The position numbers and the translations under genes were made by a program. Below are positions 1-5,472 of a stretch of DNA of 11,359 nt, in pieces. The stretch covers positions 1-11,359 of the forward strand of contig JAGHBT010000165.1 of NCBI GenBank assembly GCA_021160845.1, in the 5' to 3' direction. The stretch comes from a bacterium (lineage in GTDB: Bacteria; Krumholzibacteriota; Krumholzibacteriia; Krumholzibacteriales; WJIX01). Every line of letters begins with the position of its first letter. Positions within the stretch are counted from its first letter, which is position 1. Under the pieces are notes generated by a model, which was not told the DNA's origin, made no database searches, and saw only the letters and a list, made by a program, of their open reading frames with translations.

Positions 1-1263
1 AGCGGGGAGATTTTTCAGATTACCCGGGGCCCGGGGCAGGGAAAATCAATTCAGCTCAAAGAAGATAACGGGTGTATATGGTATACTTCCACTGAAACGG
101 GGCCCGCCGAGAGGCACCTTTTCAGGTTGAACAGCGATGGGAAAAAGTACAAGGTTACGCCAGAGGAGGGATGGTATTCAGCCAGCATCTCTGATGACGC
201 CAAAAATGTTGCTGTGGTGTATTCAAACCCACTCTGCCCGCCGGATATTTACATGCTTGAATCGACAAAGGGTGAGAGATTTAAGGAAAGCGGGAAGGTG
301 GAAGGCTCCGCCGATTTTGAAAATGGCACGGGCGGAGTATCATTTAGAAGCAAGTGGTCTCTTCCCGGAGGGCTCGACAGGATTACCGATTCCCCGGCCG
401 ATGACTTGGACATGATCAATATAGCGCTTCCTGTCTATTTTACATTGCCGTCTGAAGTTGACGGCAAGAGAATACACGCTCTTGCTATATTCCCGCCGGA
501 GATTAAAAATGCTGATATTGAAGGGCTGATTTCAGGCGATTTTCGGGGCGATTGTAAAAAGAAGTTTCCGGCAATTATCTCTGTGCACGGCGGGGGTTAT
601 TCACAGTCGATTACAAAAGGGTGGCGTTGGGAAGCACTCTTTGACACATATCTTGTAAACAACAAGGAATATATTATCCTGGATCTGGATTACAGGGGGA
701 GCTCCGGGTATGGAAGGGACTGGCGAACAGATGTTTATCTTGATATAGGGGGTCCCGATCTTGAGGATGAGATGACGGGCCTGCACTTTCTCAAAACACT
801 GCCCGTAGTCGACCCGGACAGGATTGGAATGTGGGGATGGAGTTATGGCGGGTATATGACCACGATGGTTATGTTAAAACATCCCGAAGCCTTTCAGGCT
901 GGTTCAGCCGTCGCGCCTGTAAACAAATGGCAGAACTACGATACCCATTATACGGAGGAGAGGCTTGGTATACCTGCCGAACAAAAAGAAGCTTACAAAA
1001 GAGCTAATCCTCTCAGCTTCGCGGGAGATCTGAAGAACCACCTTCTTATTATTCACGGCATGAGTGATGATAACGTGCATTTTCAGGACACAGTTCAGCT
1101 TGTTGACAAAATGATCGAGTCCGGCGTCGATTTTGAGGTTATGTTTTATCCCGGAAGCAAACACGGGATCAGGGCGGACGCCAAGAGGATACACCTCTTC
1201 AGGAAGATAACCAGGCATTTCGAAAGATATCTGAGGGGGATTCCCGATGCCTATTGTCCTTGA
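1..1263 (+). CDS. S9 family (prolyl oligopeptidase / DPP IV-like) serine peptidase, 5'-truncated by window
   Basis: The frame is open from base 1 to the TGA at 1261, so 420 C-terminal residues are visible and the true start lies upstream; the TTG at 127 is internal. Residues 1 to about 165 look like the end of a beta-propeller (segments ETGPAERHLF, GWYSASISDDAKN and PPDIYML, as in DPP IV relatives). The rest is the alpha/beta-hydrolase peptidase domain. The catalytic triad is visible: Ser281 in GWSYGGY (codon 841-843), Asp356 in HGMSDDNVHF (1066-1068) and His388 in GSKHGI (1162-1164). SVHGGGY precedes the nucleophile and fits the oxyanion-hole region. The family cleaves peptides, often after proline or as dipeptides. 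Whether this copy is exported cannot be judged without the N-terminus. It runs convergently towards the tRNA-Leu gene. Family assignment is secure; substrate specificity is not. Confidence 0.95.
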   Translation, partial: SGEIFQITRGPGQGKSIQLKEDNGCIWYTSTETGPAERHLFRLNSDGKKYKVTPEEGWYSASISDDAKNVAVVYSNPLCPPDIYMLESTKGERFKESGKVEGSADFENGTGGVSFRSKWSLPGGLDRITDSPADDLDMINIALPVYFTLPSEVDGKRIHALAIFPPEIKNADIEGLISGDFRGDCKKKFPAIISVHGGGYSQSITKGWRWEALFDTYLVNNKEYIILDLDYRGSSGYGRDWRTDVYLDIGGPDLEDEMTGLHFLKTLPVVDPDRIGMWGWSYGGYMTTMVMLKHPEAFQAGSAVAPVNKWQNYDTHYTEERLGIPAEQKEAYKRANPLSFAGDLKNHLLIIHGMSDDNVHFQDTVQLVDKMIESGVDFEVMFYPGSKHGIRADAKRIHLFRKITRHFERYLRGIPDAYCP

Positions 1264-1327
1264 TACTTTTCCAGCGACAGGAAGGAAATTGTAAGAAACC
1301 TGTTTCCTTATGTTTGAATATGAAAAA

Positions 1328-1410
1328 TGCCTGAGGGGGGAGTCGAACCCCCATGAGCATCGCCCACTGCGTCCTGAACGCAGCGCGTCTACCAGTTCCG
1401 CCACTCAGGC
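1328..1410 (-). tRNA. tRNA-Leu, anticodon CAG
   Basis: The minus strand folds as a class II tRNA. The 7-bp acceptor stem is GCCTGAG/CTCAGGC with discriminator A (base 1328). The D-arm region is GCGGAACTGGTAGACGC. The anticodon stem CTGCG/CGCAG has loop TTCAGGA, giving anticodon CAG. The long variable arm has a GGGC/GCTC stem, as expected for Leu, and the T arm is GGGGG-TTCGACT-CCCCC. The 3' CCA is not encoded: the next bases are TTTTTCA. It reads CUG leucine codons. Length is 83 nt. A good promoter lies just upstream on the same strand. Confidence 0.97.
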
Positions 1411-1437
1411 AAAATAAATTCCATCTTGCGATTTCAT

Positions 1438-1466
1438 ACGATAATTAAACATTGCGATTTTGTCAA
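1438..1466 (-). promoter_or_regulatory. sigma70-type promoter for tRNA-Leu
   Basis: On the minus strand there is a perfect -35 TTGACA (complement of 1461-1466), then 17 nt, then -10 TATCGT (complement of 1438-1443). Initiation would fall near 1431, about 20 nt before the mature tRNA 5' end, a normal leader for RNase P processing. The 9-mer TTGCGATTT (+ strand) occurs at 1426-1434 and again at 1452-1460, so one copy lies in the spacer and one near the start site. The -10 is only a partial match. Confidence 0.6.
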
Positions 1467-1597
1467 GCGGGATAAGGGATAGGAAACTTTCTACGAATTG
1501 GAATATCTGTACCGGCCGGGGAAAATTGTGGAATCTGCCATATTAAGATTGAATTTAAAATGCTCAGGGGTTACGATTTGCCTTGGAAGTTTTCAGC

Positions 1598-1604
1598 AAG
1601 GAGG
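1598..1604 (+). promoter_or_regulatory. Shine-Dalgarno site fixing the yggS start
   Basis: AAGGAGG sits 9 nt before the ATG at 1614. The in-frame upstream ATG at 1560 has no such site (TTGAATTTAAA precedes it), and starting there would add 18 residues not typical of the family. Confidence 0.8.
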
Positions 1605-1613
1605 TTTAGTAAG

Positions 1614-2303
1614 ATGTCGCTTGAGGATAACCTGAAAAGGGTACGGGAAAGGATAGCAAAAGCAACCCTTAATGCGGGGCGTGATCCTTCTGAAATAAAG
1701 ATAGTGGCAGTTACGAAGACTCATGGGGCAGAAGTTGTTGACGAGGCGGTGAGGGCAGGGCTTGTTGATGTTGGTGAAAATAAGGTTCAGGAATTTCTTG
1801 AGAAATCAGAGAATGTGACAGAAAATTGTAAATGGCATTTTATAGGTCACCTTCAGATGAATAAGGTTAAGAAGATTGTTGGAAGATTCGATTTAATACA
1901 TGGAGTCGATTCACTCAGACTCGCCAGGCGTTTAAGCAGTTTAAGCGCCACGGAGGGAATCGTTTCAGACATATTAATTCAGGTGAATACAAGCGGGGAA
2001 GAATCTAAATTTGGAATCGAACCCGATGAAGCTAAAGAATTCTGCGAGAAGGCTTCAGGTCTTGAGGGTGTCAAAGTGAAAGGACTTATGGCGATGGCCC
2101 CCTGGGTGGATGACAGTACAGTCATTATGAATTCTTTTAGAGGGCTTCGCCGCTTACGGGATGATCTCCATGAACAGAATATAGAGAATATTTCTATGGA
2201 GCATCTTTCGATGGGTATGACCGATGATTTTGAGATTGCCATTGCTGAAGGCGCTACGATCTTAAGGCTTGGGAGGGTCCTTTTTGGCGCAAGGAACACA
2301 TAA
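1614..2303 (+). CDS. yggS: YggS/PLPBP-family pyridoxal 5'-phosphate homeostasis protein
   Basis: A 229-residue single-domain protein with the alanine racemase-like TIM-barrel fold of the YggS (PROSC, YlmE) family. It binds PLP and buffers free cofactor in the cytoplasm; no enzymatic reaction is established for the family. The PLP lysine is K35 in IVAVTKTH. Other family blocks are GENKVQEF, WHFIGHLQMNK, IHGVDSL, QVNTSGEESKFG, KGLMAMAP and the phosphate-binding end LSMGMTDDFEIAIAEG...RLGRVLFG. Length is normal for the family. The ATG at 1614 is chosen for its AAGGAGG site. It is the first gene of a probable yggS-yggT-divIVA operon and diverges from tRNA-Leu. In many proteobacteria proC follows yggS; it does not here. 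I could not pick a convincing promoter upstream. Confidence 0.95.
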   Translation: MSLEDNLKRVRERIAKATLNAGRDPSEIKIVAVTKTHGAEVVDEAVRAGLVDVGENKVQEFLEKSENVTENCKWHFIGHLQMNKVKKIVGRFDLIHGVDSLRLARRLSSLSATEGIVSDILIQVNTSGEESKFGIEPDEAKEFCEKASGLEGVKVKGLMAMAPWVDDSTVIMNSFRGLRRLRDDLHEQNIENISMEHLSMGMTDDFEIAIAEGATILRLGRVLFGARNT

Positions 2304-2424
2304 AGCCGCTGTTGTACATGGCAAAGAAGTTGTCAGTGTGAGTGTAACCGGGGGTAAATTTTCCCCAGGTCGGGAGAAGAAGAGGTTTTTAGATGTGTTG
2401 TAACGGCATGGAATTAGGTAAGTT

Positions 2425-2682
2425 ATGAATTATTTCGCAAAAAGCCCGATTGGATTGATTATTGCTTTCTTAAATGTGAGTACATTTTTGTTGCTGATTT
2501 ATGTATTGCTTCAGACCCTGGAAGAATAACGAAGGGGAAAGGTTTTCAGGATTCTCGACAATATTTTTTCACCACTTCTTTCGCCTCTTCGAAGGTTTTT
2601 ACCGATTGGAAGAATTGATTTAGCGGCAATTGTTCTTATAGTAATTTTACAGTTAATTGCATTTATTATTAAAAGAGGGTAA
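2425..2682 (+). pseudogene. YggT-family membrane protein gene interrupted by an in-frame TAA
   Basis: One reading frame from the ATG at 2425 to the TAA at 2680 encodes a recognisable small YggT protein (86 codons before the final stop), but codon 35 (2527-2529) is TAA. The first half (34 residues) is a hydrophobic helix, SPIGLIIAFLNVSTFLLLIY then VLLQTLEE. The second half carries the family signature FSPLLSPLRRFLP, then GRIDLAAIVLIVILQLIAF, the second helix. No ATG, GTG, TTG or CTG codon exists in this frame between the two stops, so the second half has no usual start of its own. YggT proteins are inner-membrane proteins, and YlmG relatives sit beside division genes. The break may be a real nonsense mutation (CAA to TAA would do it), a sequencing error or readthrough. 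The upstream site (AGGT) is weak. Confidence 0.7.
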
Positions 2683-2784
2683 TTTTTATATGCCGGTTGT
2701 TTTGCCGGCGCTGGGAAATTCAAAGCGTAAGGATTGGAAAGAAATTGGCAAAGCGGAAAATGCTCTAAATCAGGAGGTTGAGCA

Positions 2785-4227
2785 ATGAGGATTACACCGT
2801 TGGACATCAGGAAACAAGAGTTCAAAAAGAGTATGCGCGGATTTGATCCCGATGAAGTATATGCCTTTCTAAATACTGTTGCTGAAGAATATGAAATTGC
2901 GCTCAGTGACAATAAGGGACTACGTGAGCATATCGTTAACCTTAAGGAACGTTTAGCTGAGTTTAAGGGTATGGAGACAAATCTGCGCAACACACTTCTT
3001 ACGGCTGAGAAGTTGACGGCTGACGCAAAAGAGAACGCAAAACGTGAAGCTGAACTTATTCTCAGAGAGGCGGAAGTGGAGGCCGAGAGGGCGTCTGAAA
3101 ACATACGATCTCATGCAAGGCGGCTTCGAAGAGAGATATTGGAACTTAAGAAGCAAAAGGATAATTACATTACGAGGTTAAGAACGCTTATAGATAGTCA
3201 TCGTGAAATGACTGTAGGGTTCGAAGATGACTTTGTGGGGGCCGACCAAGAAATTGAGAATATGGAATCAAGGACAAGGGATAACTCAGGTAATACTACC
3301 CAACACCGGAGGATGAGCCGCGAAAGAATAACGGAGAAGTTTTCACGTAAATTAAAAGAGGAAACAGATGCCGGAGATGCCGGAGTACAGGAGATGAAAT
3401 CCCTTTCTTCCCACACTGAACGCGGAGCAGAAGCAGCGCCGAAACCCCCCCGAGCTGTACGGGAAGAAAGCCAGTATCTTCAACAAGACCTGAGCGAAGA
3501 AGATTTAGCCCGATCTTCAGCAGAAACTGCTTCTGATATGATAGGGGTGCCTATTGGTAAAGTAAATGTGGATGTAGAAATTGGGGAAACTTCAACAGAA
3601 AATTTAAGTTATGATGAATTGCGTGAAAGCGTCGACGAAGATATCGAACATTCCATATATCCCGATATTGATGAAGATGATGAAAAAAGAATACCCCGGG
3701 AGCAGAATGCGCCAAGTGGTTCTTCGCTTGCTAAAGGGGATGATTCAGTTTCGGCTAATCCCGGCGGTAGTGTTGATGTGGATGAAGATAGCAAGGATAA
3801 GGACGAATGGACCAGTTACGAAGTAGAAAAAAAGAAAACTGACTGGAGAGATTATGAAATTTCTCCCACGGATACCCTGGATGAAAATGAGGTTGAAGAA
3901 GCCCTTTCCGGATTGACTGAAGGGTTGGAACATCTTGGGGGGGAGAATCCAGAGAGTGAAGAACAAGCGCAGCGATCCCCTCACGAAAGAGTGCCGGAAT
4001 CGAAAGAGGTCTACTCCGGCGAAGAGAGGCCTGAAAGCGATTTTCAAGATCAAAAACAACCTGAGAACCCCGGAACGAAATCAGAGAACCAGGATGGCGG
4101 AATAGAAAATAACAGCGAGCAGCCTGAGGATAGTCCGGATTCAGCGGAAGAAGCTAAGGAAAAGAATGTCTGGTCTATGGACCGAATGAGGAAAAATCTT
4201 ACAAATATGGGGGGACAGGATAGTTAA
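2785..4227 (+). CDS. DivIVA-domain protein with long acidic C-terminal tail
   Basis: This 480-residue protein has a strong AGGAGG (2772-2777) 7 nt before its ATG. Residues 1-60 are a DivIVA N-terminal domain: it begins RITPLDIRKQEF, followed by MRGFDPDEVYAFLN. Aligned by hand to B. subtilis DivIVA, the membrane-inserting Phe17 is Met17, while Arg18-Gly19 are kept. Charged heptad-like sequence continues to about residue 150 (coiled coil, rich in E, K, R, A). The remaining 330 residues are low-complexity, rich in D, E, S, P and N, with no membrane segment, and look disordered. Within it, EWTSYEV (341-347) and DWRDYEI (353-359) form a short tandem repeat. The end turns basic and hydrophobic, with WSMDRMRKNL at 463-472. 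B. subtilis DivIVA has about 164 residues, so this one is very long. The family marks curved membranes at poles and septa; the target here is unknown. Confidence 0.88.
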   Translation: MRITPLDIRKQEFKKSMRGFDPDEVYAFLNTVAEEYEIALSDNKGLREHIVNLKERLAEFKGMETNLRNTLLTAEKLTADAKENAKREAELILREAEVEAERASENIRSHARRLRREILELKKQKDNYITRLRTLIDSHREMTVGFEDDFVGADQEIENMESRTRDNSGNTTQHRRMSRERITEKFSRKLKEETDAGDAGVQEMKSLSSHTERGAEAAPKPPRAVREESQYLQQDLSEEDLARSSAETASDMIGVPIGKVNVDVEIGETSTENLSYDELRESVDEDIEHSIYPDIDEDDEKRIPREQNAPSGSSLAKGDDSVSANPGGSVDVDEDSKDKDEWTSYEVEKKKTDWRDYEISPTDTLDENEVEEALSGLTEGLEHLGGENPESEEQAQRSPHERVPESKEVYSGEERPESDFQDQKQPENPGTKSENQDGGIENNSEQPEDSPDSAEEAKEKNVWSMDRMRKNLTNMGGQDS

Positions 4228-4262
4228 GACTGTATGATTTGATTTCAATACCGTGTGTAATA

Positions 4263-4281
4263 GTTAAAACCGGGTTTTAAC
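4263..4281 (+). promoter_or_regulatory. 19-bp perfect dyad after divIVA
   Basis: GTTAAAACC, a central G, then GGTTTTAAC: two perfect 9-base half-sites. The single-base centre makes it a poor RNA hairpin but a plausible binding site for a dimeric protein. It lies 35 bases after the divIVA stop and 17 bases before the strong hairpin. Function unknown. Confidence 0.4.
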
Positions 4282-4298
4282 ATGTGAGTATATCTTAG

Positions 4299-4330
4299 AA
4301 GGGGTTGAACTTGCCGAAGTTCAATCCCTT
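4299..4330 (+). terminator. strong hairpin ending the yggS-divIVA transcription unit
   Basis: A fully paired 14-bp stem (one G-U) with loop GCCG: left arm 4299-4312, right arm 4317-4330. It is followed by GTGTTAATTGTATCTT, which is T-rich but not a clean T run, so termination may be partial. It lies 71 bases after the divIVA stop. The 8-mer TATCTTAG flanks it on both sides (4291-4298 and 4341-4348). Confidence 0.6.
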
Positions 4331-4379
4331 GTGTTAATTGTATCTTAGCAATAAATCTTGTAATATGTTCGGATAAATC

Positions 4380-4408
4380 TTGCCGAACAGAGAAATAAAA
4401 TGTATAAG
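4380..4408 (+). promoter_or_regulatory. candidate promoter of the purine nucleoside phosphorylase gene, with inverted repeat at -35
   Basis: TTGCCG (4380-4385), a 17-nt spacer and TATAAG (4403-4408) give a reasonable sigma70-like match. Transcription would begin near 4415, leaving a leader of about 97 nt. An inverted repeat TGTTCGG (4366-4372) / CCGAACA (4383-4389) covers the -35 box, and ATAAATCTTG occurs twice, at 4351-4360 and 4373-4382, with a 22-bp period (about two helical turns). This arrangement fits a repressor site. It is inferred from sequence only. Confidence 0.35.
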
Positions 4409-4511
4409 ATGTTAGTTGTGGGTAATACGGATGTTGGGGTTAATTTTAGCGAGCGCGTTTTTTAGAAAAGGCTTTTTCGTTAGTTAGGCGTTAAAAAGGG
4501 AAGAGTAATAT

Positions 4512-5336
4512 ATGTCAGGTCTCTATGACGATATAAGGGAGTCTGTTTCATACATAAAGAAACGGGTAAAAATACGTCCGACTTACGGGATTGTTCTTGG
4601 AAGCGGTCTTGGTGGATTGGTTGGAAAGATAGATGTAAAAGCGAAGATGCCTTATGGAGAAATACCGGGATTTTCCGTCTCGACGGTGGAGGGGCTTCAT
4701 GCCGGCAATTTAATAATCGGAAGACTTTCCGGCAAACGCGTTGTGGTTATGGAGGGAAGGGTTCATTACTATGAGGGATACTCGATGAAGGATATTACAT
4801 TTCCAATAAGAGTAATGAAAGCCCTGGGTGTAACTTCTTTGATTTTAACCTCCGCGGTCGGCGCGATGAATCCTCATCTGACGCCCGGGGCGCTTGTTGT
4901 AATAACAGATCATATAAATTTAATGGGTGACAATCCACTTATCGGAACAAATGACGAAAGACTTGGGCCCCGTTTCCCCGATATGAGTATGCCTTATAAT
5001 AGGAATTACATTTTGAGGATTGAAAAAGCGGCCCTCGACCTAAAAATTCCTCTTAAGAGAGGTGTTCTTGTTGCTGTCGCGGGTCCCAATCTTGAAACAG
5101 CAGCCGAATACAGGTTTTTGCGGCGTATAGGCGCCGATATAGTAGGGATGTCTATTATTCCGGAGAATATTGTGGCGATTCACTCCGGGATGAAAGTGCT
5201 TGGAATTTCTATTGTTACCGACCAGGCGTTGCCTGATTGCCTTAAGCCGGTTGATATAAAAGAAATCGTAAAAGTAGCCAAACAGGGCGAGAAGAAACTT
5301 CGTGAATTAATCTCCGAATTTCTAAGAAGGTTTTGA
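4512..5336 (+). CDS. Purine nucleoside phosphorylase, trimeric (PNP/MTAP) family
   Basis: A 274-residue protein covering the whole PNP/MTAP fold. The family splits purine nucleosides with phosphate into base plus (deoxy)ribose-1-phosphate, in cytoplasmic purine salvage. Phosphate-site motifs are GSGLG (Ser31) and GRVHYYEG (His85). TSAVGAMN replaces the usual NAAGG region; GPNLET (Glu195) and GMSIIPE (Met213) follow. By hand alignment to human PNP, Glu201 and Met219 match Glu195 and Met213. Asn243, which favours 6-oxopurines, is Asp237, and His257, which contacts the ribose 5'-OH, is Ile249. MTA phosphorylases carry Asp and Val there. The true substrate could therefore be adenosine or 5'-methylthioadenosine rather than guanosine or inosine. 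The ATG has an AAGGGAAGAG-like site upstream. The gene stands alone between the hairpin and ileS. Confidence 0.9.
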   Translation: MSGLYDDIRESVSYIKKRVKIRPTYGIVLGSGLGGLVGKIDVKAKMPYGEIPGFSVSTVEGLHAGNLIIGRLSGKRVVVMEGRVHYYEGYSMKDITFPIRVMKALGVTSLILTSAVGAMNPHLTPGALVVITDHINLMGDNPLIGTNDERLGPRFPDMSMPYNRNYILRIEKAALDLKIPLKRGVLVAVAGPNLETAAEYRFLRRIGADIVGMSIIPENIVAIHSGMKVLGISIVTDQALPDCLKPVDIKEIVKVAKQGEKKLRELISEFLRRF

Positions 5337-5389
5337 GTATAGTTGGAATAAACATTATATTCCATTAGAGAAAATTGAGTGTATTGAAT

Positions 5390-5417
5390 TTGTTGGCCAT
5401 AGGCCGCAGATTAAAAT
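5390..5417 (+). promoter_or_regulatory. weak candidate promoter upstream of ileS
   Basis: TTGTTG (5390-5395), a 16-nt spacer and TAAAAT (5412-5417). The -10 is good and the -35 poor. It lies in the 136-base gap between the phosphorylase stop and ileS. A small AT-rich hairpin (TGGAATA 5344-5350 / TATTCCA 5358-5364) precedes it. No T-box leader is evident. Confidence 0.25.
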
Positions 5418-5460
5418 TAGCGAAGTCTTTTGGTGTACTAAATATTATCCGGTTATCGAT

Positions 5461-5464
5461 GGAG
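5461..5464 (+). promoter_or_regulatory. Shine-Dalgarno site deciding between two GTG starts of ileS
   Basis: GGAG ends 8 nt before the GTG at 5473. The site overlaps the alternative GTG at 5464, so it cannot serve that start. Confidence 0.5.
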
Positions 5465-5472
5465 TGACTGAA

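Noticed and set aside
1282..1309. AAGGAAA/TTTCCTT hairpin between the peptidase and tRNA genes as a bidirectional terminator
   Set aside because: Stem is only 7 bp, AT-rich, with a 14-nt loop and no T run on either side of it.
904..1404. Open frame on - of 166 codons beginning MAELVDALRSG
   Set aside because: Its first part is the translation of the tRNA-Leu gene, a well-known false protein, and the rest is antisense to the S9 peptidase.
1560..1613. Longer yggS start at ATG 1560
   Set aside because: No ribosome site before it, while the ATG at 1614 has AAGGAGG at ideal distance and gives the family's usual N-terminus.
2304..2424. Small gene between yggS and yggT
   Set aside because: Only very short frames (for example one of 8 codons from the ATG near 2319) and no domain; treated as untranslated.
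2511..3104. Open frame on - of 197 codons opposite yggT and divIVA
   Set aside because: Antisense to a clear DivIVA domain; Ser/Phe-rich composition is what the reverse of acidic, lysine-rich coding sequence produces.
5337..5472. T-box or other tRNA-sensing leader before ileS
   Set aside because: No T-box core sequence or long leader; only small hairpins are visible in the 136 bases.
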